A stretch of 64,000 nucleotides of DNA from Myxococcus eversor (GTDB taxonomy: Bacteria > Myxococcota > Myxococcia > Myxococcales > Myxococcaceae), in NCBI RefSeq assembly GCF_010894455.1, contig NZ_JAAIXY010000007.1, forward strand, positions 186,001-250,000. Reading direction: 5' to 3'. A program made the translations under genes and the position numbers. Positions 26,334 through 34,847 of the stretch are shown piece after piece. Under the pieces are notes generated by a model, which saw only the letters and a program-made list of their open reading frames with translations, searched no databases and had not been told where the DNA came from. The stretch's first letter is position 1, and the number at the start of each line of letters is the position of its first letter.

Positions 26334-29300
26334 TGTCCACGCTCGTGTTTCCCACCGAGGAAGCGCTCCACCTCGCGCTGACCTCCCGCCTCGTCCCTCC
26401 GGAAGTCCAGGCCACGCCGGCCCGCTACCGTCGGTCCGCCGAAGGTGTGCTCCACGTCACCTCCCAGGCCCCCTTGTCGAAGGCCGTGCTCGCGGAGCTG
26501 GCCACGTTCGGCATCAAGACCGATGCGAAGGCGCCTCGCCCGGAGGACTCCGTGTCGTGCTGGGCGGAGCTGCTGACCTCGCGCCGGGTGCCCGTCGAGA
26601 ACGCGCCCCAGGGGCCAGTGTTGTTCATGCCCGTGGATGGTGACGGGCTGCTGTCGCTCGCGGGTGAGCTGCTGCGCCTGGGGTGTGACCGGCAGGAGGT
26701 CTGCTTCGCCGAGGAGAAGCAGGGACGGCGAGCCCTGTTGCGCGCGTCCGCTCCGCCCTACTTCACGCTCACCGGTGCGATGGACCGCGTGGGCGGCCTG
26801 CTCGCCTTCGTGCCCGCGGTGCCGGGGCAGCACTCCGTATGGGTGGAGCTGGGCCACGCGCATCCGCTCGCGCGCACGCTCGTCCCCGCGCCTGGCACCG
26901 TGCTGCTCATTCCCGGAGAGGGCCCGTGGCTGACGGCGCCGGATGGCCCGTGGACGGACCTGTATCAGCTCACGGACCTGCGGCTCCCCGAGCCCGCGGA
27001 GGACTGGACATCCACGGCCGCGCCGGGGCGACTCTCCGTCCACTTGAAGCTCACGCGTGCCGCTCGCACGGAGGCCGCGAGCCTCTGGGTGCTGCGCGAG
27101 AATGCCGTCGCGCAGGTGGAGTCACTGGTCCACACATTGCCGGAAGCGCTGCTCGCGCAGCTTCGCTTCGCGGTGACGGGCCCCGCCGACGCGCCGTGCA
27201 TCATCCTCCGCGCGCGCCACGGACGAGAGCGCCCGCCGGAGCTGGGCCTGTCCGCCATGGCCTATGCGCCGCTGCCCCAGCTCTCCGACCTCTACCTGCC
27301 CTGTGACGGGCTGCTGGAGCCTCCCGTGCGCAGAGACCGGCTGCGCGCGCTGCTGGCGCCCGTGCCGGACACCGTCACCTGGTTGCATCCCACGGGCGCT
27401 GGCGGCTTCCGCGCGGAGCGAATCCCGGAGCAGGCCTTCCAGCCGCTCGAATCCTGGGTGGACTACGTGGTGGACACCGCCGCCTCGGCCCTGGAGCCGT
27501 GGGTGAAGGGGGCCACGTTCGACTTCGGCGCCCTCGAAGCCACCGAGGGAGAATGGATGCCCGGCGCGGAGAACCCCGCGCCCACCGAGGAGAGCGAGGA
27601 CCCGGACACCGCGTCGACCCGGAGCAGCCGTCGCACGCGTAGGGGACAGAAGCCCACGCCACCAGAGCCCGTCGAGCCCGAGCTGTCAGAGACGGCGAAG
27701 CGCTCGGGGTCCCGAGGCTCGGGCACCAGCCTGGAGCCGCTCACTCCCGCGCAGCTCAGCGCCGCCGAGGAAGCCCTCGCGCGCGCGGAGAAGTCCTTCC
27801 TCGAGTTGGAGGCGCCCGCCAGTTCCCCCGAGCGACAGGCGCTCTGGGTGCGCATGGCCGAGCTGAATGGCCAGGTGGGACGGGGACGCGACGCGGCGCT
27901 GTGCTGGACGCGTGCGCTCTGGAACGCCTCGGGAGAGGCGGCCACCGAACTGGCAGTGCGTTGGGCGGAGGCGGAGTCTCGCGCCGGTGTCTCCCAGGCC
28001 GAATTGCTGGCCCGTGCGACGCCCTCCGAGGACGACGTGCGAGGCCTCGCGAGCGGGCTCGTCCTGGGGGCGCTGACGTCGCCACGGACGCCCCCGAAGG
28101 ATGTGCCCTCGCTCCAGCGCTGGTTGGACCGCCATGACGCCACGCTCGACGTGCGCACGCTGTGGCTCTCGCGCGCCGCGCTGGACACGCTCGTGGGGGG
28201 CGACTCATTGAGCCTCGCGAGGACGGGAGACCGACTGCTGGAGATGCTCCAGCGGGGGCTCTCCCTCTCGCGCGATGTCCCGCGCTTCCTGCGCGGTGGC
28301 GCGGATGCCTCGGCGCTGCCAAAGCTGGCGTCACAGCTCGATGCGCTGAGAGACCGCTTCGAGCGCACGACGCGGCGGCGCTCCTCCGTCGAAGCCCCCG
28401 CGGAGCTGACGCAGGCCTATGTCCGCCTCGTCTTCGCCTGTGGCCTCGCGCGACTGGGACAGTCGGACCGGGCGCGGGAGCTGGTGGCCTCCGCCACGGC
28501 GGCGCTCGACCCCAAGGAGCCCATTCACGGCTTCCTGTCGCGGGCCTATGGCGCGCGCGTGGCACAAGCGCTGGAGGGCGAGCCGCTGGAGAGCCCGCTG
28601 CCGGCGGACATCTCCGCGGAGCTCAACGCGCTGGCCACCTTCCAGCGGTACAAGGTGGACCGGCTGCGCCAGGCTTCGGCGCTGCTGGAACCCAGCGAGC
28701 GACTGGACCCGGCCCGGGCCTTCGGGCGCGGGACACGGGACTTGCGAGGCGAGGAGTTCGCGGCGCTGCGAGACATCCGCGACGCGGCCACGGTGACGCA
28801 TGAGGTGGTCCAGTTGGTGAGGCGCGCCACGGGAGCCCGCGTGCAGGCGCCCGAGCGACTGCGCCTCATCGGCGGATTGCTGGAGACATTGCCTCGACTG
28901 GCCCCCGCGAGGGCGCTGCCGCTGATGGATGACCTGGTCTCCGCGATGGAGGGGCTCCCGGGCGAGTCCCAGGCCCGGCTCCTGGGTGACGCGCTCACGC
29001 TGGCGGCGCTGTTCGGCCGTGCGGACCGCGCGACGTCACTGGCGGGTCGGCTGCGGCTGGTGTTGTCCGGCCTGGCTCCGGAGTCTCCCGCGTGGGGAGA
29101 AGGCATCCTGGAGGCCAGCCTGCGCGGCCTGCGTCGCGTGGGCCTGTCTCGCGAGACGGGCGAACTGGTGGAGGCGACGCGCGGGTTGCTCAAGCGGGCC
29201 AAGGCGCCCTTGGCGGCGCGGCTGGGAGTGGCGTCGGGAATGGCGATGCTCGGGCACGTGGACGAAGCGCTGCCGGTGTTCAACATGGCCTTCGACGCGC

Positions 29301-29611
29301 TGGCCGCCGCGAAGGGCTCGCCCCAGGAGCGGATGGCCCTGACGCGGAGCCTGGCGAGAGCGCTGGCGCACACGCCGACGAACATCGCGTTGCCGGGACT
29401 GGCGAGGCTGTCCGAGGGGCTCGCCACGGTGACGGACAGCTTCAATACCAACAGCCACTTCTGTCTGTCCGTGGTGGAGCTGGCGGACTCACTGGTGCTG
29501 GGCCACATTGAAGTGGCACAGGGCTCCAGCGAGCGGGCACGAAGCTGGTTGGACGAGGATGAGTTCCTGGTGCGGCGACGCATCCATCAGGAGTTGGAGG
29601 ACCGTACATGA
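26333..29611 (+). CDS. Large ternary-system protein with beta-rich N-terminal and helical-repeat C-terminal part
   Basis: A 1092-residue soluble protein with no enzymatic motif seen. Residues 1-400 alternate strands and turns (VLFMPVDGDGLLSLAGELL, GGLLAFVPAVPG, PLPQLSDLYLPCDGLLEPPVRR) and resemble the large X-type accessory domains of MoxR/vWA systems. Residues 405-460 form a charged disordered linker rich in Glu/Ser/Arg. The last 600 residues are almost entirely helical repeats of 35-45 residues, TPR-like, typical of a scaffold. It probably acts as the target-recognition or assembly platform (inference). It starts on TGATG and ends with an ATGA overlap to the MoxR gene. Confidence 0.72.
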   Translation: MSTLVFPTEEALHLALTSRLVPPEVQATPARYRRSAEGVLHVTSQAPLSKAVLAELATFGIKTDAKAPRPEDSVSCWAELLTSRRVPVENAPQGPVLFMPVDGDGLLSLAGELLRLGCDRQEVCFAEEKQGRRALLRASAPPYFTLTGAMDRVGGLLAFVPAVPGQHSVWVELGHAHPLARTLVPAPGTVLLIPGEGPWLTAPDGPWTDLYQLTDLRLPEPAEDWTSTAAPGRLSVHLKLTRAARTEAASLWVLRENAVAQVESLVHTLPEALLAQLRFAVTGPADAPCIILRARHGRERPPELGLSAMAYAPLPQLSDLYLPCDGLLEPPVRRDRLRALLAPVPDTVTWLHPTGAGGFRAERIPEQAFQPLESWVDYVVDTAASALEPWVKGATFDFGALEATEGEWMPGAENPAPTEESEDPDTASTRSSRRTRRGQKPTPPEPVEPELSETAKRSGSRGSGTSLEPLTPAQLSAAEEALARAEKSFLELEAPASSPERQALWVRMAELNGQVGRGRDAALCWTRALWNASGEAATELAVRWAEAESRAGVSQAELLARATPSEDDVRGLASGLVLGALTSPRTPPKDVPSLQRWLDRHDATLDVRTLWLSRAALDTLVGGDSLSLARTGDRLLEMLQRGLSLSRDVPRFLRGGADASALPKLASQLDALRDRFERTTRRRSSVEAPAELTQAYVRLVFACGLARLGQSDRARELVASATAALDPKEPIHGFLSRAYGARVAQALEGEPLESPLPADISAELNALATFQRYKVDRLRQASALLEPSERLDPARAFGRGTRDLRGEEFAALRDIRDAATVTHEVVQLVRRATGARVQAPERLRLIGGLLETLPRLAPARALPLMDDLVSAMEGLPGESQARLLGDALTLAALFGRADRATSLAGRLRLVLSGLAPESPAWGEGILEASLRGLRRVGLSRETGELVEATRGLLKRAKAPLAARLGVASGMAMLGHVDEALPVFNMAFDALAAAKGSPQERMALTRSLARALAHTPTNIALPGLARLSEGLATVTDSFNTNSHFCLSVVELADSLVLGHIEVAQGSSERARSWLDEDEFLVRRRIHQELEDRT

Positions 29612-30654
29612 GCAGTGTTCCCCGACGGGAGGAGCCCGTCGCCGACCCCATCTCCGCGCTGACGTTCGACGCGCTGTCACGCGAGGCGCAGGGGCTGCGC
29701 GAGCGGCTCAACCGGTTCCGACAGGGGCTAGGGCGACACTTCGTGGGCAAGCAGACGCTGGTGGACCTGATGACGGTGGCCGCGGTGGCGCAGGAGCCGC
29801 TGCTGCTCGTGGGTCCTCCGGGCACGGCGAAGTCGGACCTGGTGCTCAAGTTCCGCGAGGCGCTGCGCATCCCCAACGAGGACTACTTCGAATATCTGCT
29901 CACGCGCTTCACCGAGCCGTCGGAAGTCCTCGGCCCCATCGACATCAACCTCCTGCGCCAGGGCCGCTACATCCGCCGCGAGGGCGGCAAGCTGCCCACC
30001 GCGAAGCTGGTGTTCCTGGACGAGGTGTTCAAGGCCAGCTCGGCCATCCTCAACGCGCTGTTGACGGTCATCAACGAGCGCAAGTTCTACCAGGACGGCG
30101 CGCCGCAGCCGGTGAAGCTCAAGGTGCTCTTCGCCGCGACGAACGAGCTGCCCGAGCACGCGGAGCTGGGCGCCCTCAAGGACCGCTTCTGTTTGAAGGC
30201 CGCGTGCCGCCCGGTGCAGGACCGCTACTTCCTGGAGCTGCTCGACTCCGGCCTGGAGTCGCAGACACACCGCGAGATGAACCAGAAGCCGTGGGCGGAG
30301 GGGCACGCGACGCTGGAGGACATCCTGAAGGCGCACCGCTACCTGACGCTGATGATGGGGCGCAAGGAGATGGGACCGGACGGGCGCGAGCTGAAGGACC
30401 GGGACTTGTTCTTCCGCGACGAGCTGCTGCGAGAGTTCCGCCGTGTGGTGCAGACGCTGACGCGCGAGGACGGCGTGTTCATCAGCGACCGCAAGCTGGT
30501 GAAGCTCTACCGGCTGCTGCGCACGCGCGCCTGGATCTTCCACGGCGGCGCGGTGGAGCGACAGGACCTCCAGCTCCTCTCCTATCTGGGAGAGACGCGG
30601 GAGGAGATTGATTTGCTGGAGGAGAAGGTGCCCCGGTTGCTCGGCCTGACGTGA
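29608..30654 (+). CDS. MoxR/RavA-type AAA+ ATPase
   Basis: A 348-residue chaperone-like AAA+ ATPase of the MoxR class. Walker A is GPPGTAKS (about 69-76), the Walker B strand is LVFLDEVFKAS, the pre-sensor segment is AILNALLTVINERKF, and sensor 1 lies in VLFAATNELPE; the arginine-finger region (LKDRFCLKA) is present. The FKAS form and the LGPIDINLL insertion point to the RavA side of the family. MoxR ATPases work with vWA proteins, and one that looks vWA-like is encoded next. ATGA overlap with the scaffold gene shows coupled translation. Confidence 0.92.
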   Translation: MSSVPRREEPVADPISALTFDALSREAQGLRERLNRFRQGLGRHFVGKQTLVDLMTVAAVAQEPLLLVGPPGTAKSDLVLKFREALRIPNEDYFEYLLTRFTEPSEVLGPIDINLLRQGRYIRREGGKLPTAKLVFLDEVFKASSAILNALLTVINERKFYQDGAPQPVKLKVLFAATNELPEHAELGALKDRFCLKAACRPVQDRYFLELLDSGLESQTHREMNQKPWAEGHATLEDILKAHRYLTLMMGRKEMGPDGRELKDRDLFFRDELLREFRRVVQTLTREDGVFISDRKLVKLYRLLRTRAWIFHGGAVERQDLQLLSYLGETREEIDLLEEKVPRLLGLT

Positions 30655-30685
30655 CGCGCGTCCGAAAGTGATACAGGAAGGACGC

Positions 30686-32182
30686 ATGGCAGCAGCGGAG
30701 CCGCGAGGCCCCCAGGACATGGAGCGCTGGTTGTGCGCCGGGCTCGCCCTGGCGCGACAGGAAGGCCTCGACGCGGAGGCCCTCGCCACGAGCGTGCCCT
30801 GGCTCCTGGCCACGCTCGCGGAGACACCCACGCTGCCTCCTCCCGCGCTGGTGGCGGACCTGGGACGGCTCGTCTGTGGCCTCCCCCTGGCCTCCTCCCT
30901 GCCCGTCCCCGACACCCTGCCCCGCCTGCGCGCCGCGGTCCGCGCGTATGACGACCATGTCCTCGCGCGGCTCGCCGCCGAGCCTCACCTCGAACCCGTC
31001 TCCGCCGCGCTCGCCCGCCTGCCCGAGCCGCTGCGGCCCCGAGGCGTGGCCTTCCTCGTGGCCCGCCTCCTCTCCCGCCTGGGCTTCACCGCCGGCACCT
31101 CCGTGAGCCCCGCCGTGGCGCGGCGAGTCCTCGAACGTCCACCTGGGGAACTGTTGTCATCTGGATACATCTCGCTGCGTGAGCCCGGCCCCGCGCTGGA
31201 GCAACTGGCCCAGGGCTACGAGGCCCTGAGCACCGGGGCCCGGCGCGCGAGTGCCCTGCTGGGCGACGCGGAGGCCTTCACGCTGGAGAACCTGGAGCAC
31301 CTCCAGGGCAAGGCACAGCGGCTCGCGTTGGAGCAGGCGGTGGAAGCCGCCGAGGCCCTCTCTCGCGCCCTCCCGCCCCGCCTCCGCGCGCGCTCCGTGT
31401 CTACCGGCCCCGCGCCCACCTCGATGGAGGACGACGCCTCTTTTCCGCAGGGCGGGTTCTCCTCCGTCTCCAACGTGGGCAGCCTGGAGAACCTGGTCAC
31501 CTCCGAGCTGGTCTACATGGAGGACGAACCCACGCTGGACTTGTTCGACGTGCGCTACGTCGAGGGCGAGCTGCTCTACTACACCCGCGACGAGAGCCTC
31601 GCGGTGCGACGCCGCCGCGTGGTGACGTTCGTCCTTCCGCCGAGCCTCGCGGACGCGCGTGTGAAGGACCCGGGCGTTCGCTGGCAGCGCGCCGTGCTGG
31701 CCCTGGGACTGGTGCTGTGCCTGGTGCGCCGGCTGTCCACGTGGCTTGGAGACCAGGACCTGCGCTTCCACGTTGCCTTCCCCTGGCAGGGCGAGGGGCC
31801 CCACCCGCTGGAGGCCGAGCGCGGCCTGTGTGAGCTGCTGCTGCGCGAGTGGCTCGCCCGAGGCACCGTGGAGATTCTCACCCCACGAGACTTCGACGAG
31901 GTGCTGGAGGGCGCGGCGGCGCAATCGAAGCGGGCCCGGGTGGACGTGCTGCTGCTCGACGCGGCCCGTCAAGCGCGACTCGACACACAAAAGTTGCCGG
32001 CCCGGGTGGGGCTGCATCACCTGGACTTGAGCGAGTCGAACCCGAGCCTCGAAGTCGTGGGCCCGGGGACTGCGTCACGGGGGCCAGGAATCCAGGAAGC
32101 CGACTCCGGGCAGAGTCCCCGAGAGACACCTTGGGAGGCCTGGACGGGCGCGACGCTTGAGCTTGCGCGAGGGCTTCTCTAG
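30686..32182 (+). CDS. vWA-like protein without a MIDAS motif, MoxR partner
   Basis: A 498-residue protein. The first 230 residues are helical. A hinge (TSELVYMEDEPTLDLFDVRYVEGELLYYTRDE) precedes an alpha/beta domain whose order, strand RVVTFVLPPS, helix QRAVLALGLVLCLVRRL, strand LRFHVAFPW, then VDVLLLD, matches a von Willebrand A fold. The expected D-x-S-x-S metal site reads VLPPSLAD, so metal binding appears lost. The C terminus is polar. ATG at 30686 is chosen because AGGAAGG lies six bases upstream; a GTG at 30668 is in frame. It closes the operon core, next to its likely ATPase partner. The vWA call is by fold pattern only. Confidence 0.65.
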   Translation: MAAAEPRGPQDMERWLCAGLALARQEGLDAEALATSVPWLLATLAETPTLPPPALVADLGRLVCGLPLASSLPVPDTLPRLRAAVRAYDDHVLARLAAEPHLEPVSAALARLPEPLRPRGVAFLVARLLSRLGFTAGTSVSPAVARRVLERPPGELLSSGYISLREPGPALEQLAQGYEALSTGARRASALLGDAEAFTLENLEHLQGKAQRLALEQAVEAAEALSRALPPRLRARSVSTGPAPTSMEDDASFPQGGFSSVSNVGSLENLVTSELVYMEDEPTLDLFDVRYVEGELLYYTRDESLAVRRRRVVTFVLPPSLADARVKDPGVRWQRAVLALGLVLCLVRRLSTWLGDQDLRFHVAFPWQGEGPHPLEAERGLCELLLREWLARGTVEILTPRDFDEVLEGAAAQSKRARVDVLLLDAARQARLDTQKLPARVGLHHLDLSESNPSLEVVGPGTASRGPGIQEADSGQSPRETPWEAWTGATLELARGLL

Positions 32183-32228
32183 CGTCCGGTCCGGGAAGCG
32201 CCACGCTGGGCGCAGGAGAGGACGGGCC

Positions 32229-33590
32229 ATGCCGCGGTATGAGTTCAAGGAAGGCAGCTCCAACAAGTTCTGGGAGATCAAGCTCGAGGGAAAGTCCTTC
32301 ACGACGCACTGGGGGCGCATCGACACCGACGGCCAGGAGAAGACGCAGTCCTTCGACTCCGCCGAAGCGGCCCAGAAGGAGTACGACAAGCTCGTCCGCG
32401 AGAAGGAGAAAAAGGGCTACGAGTTGGTGGGGGACGGTGAAGGGGGCGAGGACGGGGACGACGAGGCGCCGAGCGTCGAGGGCAAGTCCAACCCGGAGCT
32501 TGAAGCCGCCATCTTGAAGGACCCGGACAACGCGGACGCGTACCTCGTCTACGGCGACTGGCTCCAGAGCCAGGGCGACCCGCGCGGCGAGCTCGTCGCC
32601 TTCCAGAATGCGTTGTCGAAGGCCGAAGGCACCGAGGCCTCCAACCTCAAGCGGCAGATCAACGCGCACATCAAGAAGCACAAGGCGCTGCTGCTCGGCT
32701 CACTGGCGAAGGCGTGGTCCGAGGACGAGCTCAAGGTGGAGTGGCACCTGGGCTTCATCCGCGACGCGCGGCTGGGCAAGAAGGACTACGACTCCGAGCT
32801 GGAGGTCGCCGAGACGCTGGCGAAGCTGCTCGCGCACCCGTCTGCGCGGTTCCTCCAATCGCTCACCATCGGCATGGTGGATATGGAGGGCGAGAACTAT
32901 TACGACGAGCCCATCAAGGCCATCGTCAAGATGAAGAGCCTGCCGACGCTGCGCAGCCTGTTCCTCGGCGACTTCGAGTACCCGGACGAGACGGAGATCT
33001 CCTGGTCGTATATCAACGACGTCTCCGGGCTCTACAAGGTGCTGCCCAACCTGCGCTCGCTGCGGCTGCGCGGTGGGTCCGCGGACCTGGGCAAGATTGA
33101 CCTGCCGGAGCTGCGTGAGTTCACGATGGAGACGGGCGGCCTGCCGCTGGGCGCGGTGAAGTCCATCGCCGCGGCGAAGTGGCCGAAGCTGGAGAAGCTG
33201 GAGGTCTGGTTCGGCTCGGAGAACTACGGCGCGGAGGGCGGTCTGGAGGACATCCAGCCCATCCTCGACGGCAAGGGTCTGGCGAACGTCAAGGTGCTGG
33301 GCCTGTGCAACTCGGAGTTCACGGACGAGCTGGCGAAGGTGCTGCCCACGGCCAAGATTCTCCCCCAGCTCGAGAAGCTGGACCTGTCCAGGGGCTGTCT
33401 GTCTGACACGGGCGCGCAGACGCTCGCGGACAACGCGGCGGCCTTCAAGCACCTCAAGCACCTGGACGTGACGGAGAACACGCTCACCAAGGCCGGCGAG
33501 AAGCTGGTGGCGAAGCTGGCCGCGACGGTGGCGGCGGGCAGCCAGCGTGACTACGACGAGGAATACCGTTACGCGGCGGTGGGCGAGTAG
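32229..33590 (+). CDS. STM4015-like leucine-rich protein with WGR and TIGR02996 domains
   Basis: A 453-residue protein. Residues 1-75 are a WGR domain (YEFKEGSSNKFWEI, then THWGRIDTDGQ), a small fold that in PARPs and helicases contacts DNA ends. Residues 95-140 match the TIGR02996 repeat-companion domain (AILKDPDNADAYLVYGDWL, GDPRGELV). From about 190 onward come leucine-rich repeats (LRSLFLGDFE, LPNLRSLRLRGG, LEKLEVWFGSENYG, LANVKVLGLCNSEF) very like the STM4015 family. The start has AGGAGAGG upstream. It lies 46 bases after the ternary-system operon and six bases before the STM4014-like gene. The role is unknown; the LRR part probably binds a protein partner. Confidence 0.82.
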   Translation: MPRYEFKEGSSNKFWEIKLEGKSFTTHWGRIDTDGQEKTQSFDSAEAAQKEYDKLVREKEKKGYELVGDGEGGEDGDDEAPSVEGKSNPELEAAILKDPDNADAYLVYGDWLQSQGDPRGELVAFQNALSKAEGTEASNLKRQINAHIKKHKALLLGSLAKAWSEDELKVEWHLGFIRDARLGKKDYDSELEVAETLAKLLAHPSARFLQSLTIGMVDMEGENYYDEPIKAIVKMKSLPTLRSLFLGDFEYPDETEISWSYINDVSGLYKVLPNLRSLRLRGGSADLGKIDLPELREFTMETGGLPLGAVKSIAAAKWPKLEKLEVWFGSENYGAEGGLEDIQPILDGKGLANVKVLGLCNSEFTDELAKVLPTAKILPQLEKLDLSRGCLSDTGAQTLADNAAAFKHLKHLDVTENTLTKAGEKLVAKLAATVAAGSQRDYDEEYRYAAVGE

Positions 33591-33596
33591 CGCCGC

Positions 33597-34730
33597 ATGA
33601 CGGCGGCGGCTGACTTCATCCTCATCGGCAACGCTGAGAACCGGCGCGTCACCCTGTTTCAGGACGCGCTGGCCCGCCAGGGCCTTCCGCCCGCGAGGGT
33701 GGTGCCCTGGCGGGAGCTGGTGAAGCGCCCTGCCCTCCTCGCGGAGCTGCCCGATACGGACGCCCTCGTCCGCATCGACTCCGCGGGTGAGAGCTGGGAG
33801 GTGGAGAAGGCGCTGCTGAAGCGCGGGTATGAAGCCGCGCGGGAGTACGGCGGACAGGTGCTCGCACCGGACGTCGTGGATGCGCTCGTCGAGGACCACG
33901 GGCGCATTCTCGCGCCGCGACAGGGACACCTGGGGTTCCTACGGGTCCTCTCCGAATTGGAGGCGGTGTTCCGGGAGCGGCCCCGCTGGAGGGTGTTGCA
34001 GTCCACCGCGAGCATCGCGGACCTGTTCGACAAGCGCATCACCTCGCGGAGGTACGCGGCGCTCGGCGTGCCCGTGCCGGAGCCCTTGGACGGGGTGACG
34101 GACGTGGAGTCGCTGCGCGAGCGGATGGACGAGGAGGACTGGCGCGAGGTGTTCGTGAAGGTGTCGTGCGGTTCGTCGGCGTCGTGTCTGGCCATCTTCC
34201 GCAGACAGCGTGGGCGTGAGTCGCTGGTCACCACCATCGAGCAGGCGCCGACGGGTTGGTACAACTCACTGAAGGTGCGCCGAGTCACCGAGCCAGAGCG
34301 CGTGGAGGAGGTGCTGGACTTCCTGCTGCGCGAGGGCTCGCAGGTGGAGCGCTCGATTCCCAAGGCACGGCTGGACGGCGACTACTTCGACTGTCGGGTG
34401 CTCGCGGTGCGCGGAGAGCCCGCCTTCATGGTGGTGCGCCAGAGCCGGGGCCCCATCACCAACCTGCACCTGGGCGGCTGGCGCGGGGAGCCGGCGGAGT
34501 TGCAGGCAGCGGTGCCGCGCAACGAATGGAAGGCGGCGATGGAGAGCTGCCGCGTGGTGGCGCGCGCCCATGACTGTCTTCACGTGGGCATCGACCTGAT
34601 GTTCGAGGAGTACTTCTCCGGACACCGCGTGGTGGAGGCGAATGCCTTTGGAGACTTGCTTCCCAGCCTGCGCCGCGACGGCCTTTCTGTTTACGAGTGG
34701 GAGATCCGCGAGGCACTCAGGACTGGCTGA
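33597..34730 (+). CDS. STM4014 family ATP-grasp protein
   Basis: A 377-residue ATP-grasp enzyme of the STM4014 family. Lys/Gly-rich strands (EVFVKVSCGSSASCLAIF) and the metal-binding strand pair GIDLMFEEYFSG / VVEANAFGD mark a RimK-like ATP-grasp domain in residues 140-370. An N-terminal Rossmann-like domain begins ADFILIGNAENRRVTLFQDAL. ATP-grasp enzymes of this branch ligate amino acids or carboxylates to amines; the substrate is unknown. In Salmonella-type clusters it sits beside STM4011-4013, whose homologues here are 24 kb away. Confidence 0.87.
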   Translation: MTAAADFILIGNAENRRVTLFQDALARQGLPPARVVPWRELVKRPALLAELPDTDALVRIDSAGESWEVEKALLKRGYEAAREYGGQVLAPDVVDALVEDHGRILAPRQGHLGFLRVLSELEAVFRERPRWRVLQSTASIADLFDKRITSRRYAALGVPVPEPLDGVTDVESLRERMDEEDWREVFVKVSCGSSASCLAIFRRQRGRESLVTTIEQAPTGWYNSLKVRRVTEPERVEEVLDFLLREGSQVERSIPKARLDGDYFDCRVLAVRGEPAFMVVRQSRGPITNLHLGGWRGEPAELQAAVPRNEWKAAMESCRVVARAHDCLHVGIDLMFEEYFSGHRVVEANAFGDLLPSLRRDGLSVYEWEIREALRTG

Positions 34731-34847
34731 ATACGCTGTGACGTAGAAAATTATTCGAACCACGAAATACGAGACTAACAAGAAACTTGCTTCGCGGACT
34801 CCCGACAAACAGGAAGACGTTCCATCCTTGCTCTGGAGTCTTCCTTG
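34731..34847 (+). promoter_or_regulatory. AT-rich leader/promoter region of the GDSL hydrolase gene
   Basis: These 117 bases are markedly richer in A+T than their surroundings (for example GAAAATTATTCGAACCACGAAATACGAGAC is mostly A/T-rich steps), as expected for a promoter in a high-GC genome. I could not align a confident -35/-10 pair or a sigma54 site. Confidence 0.35.
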
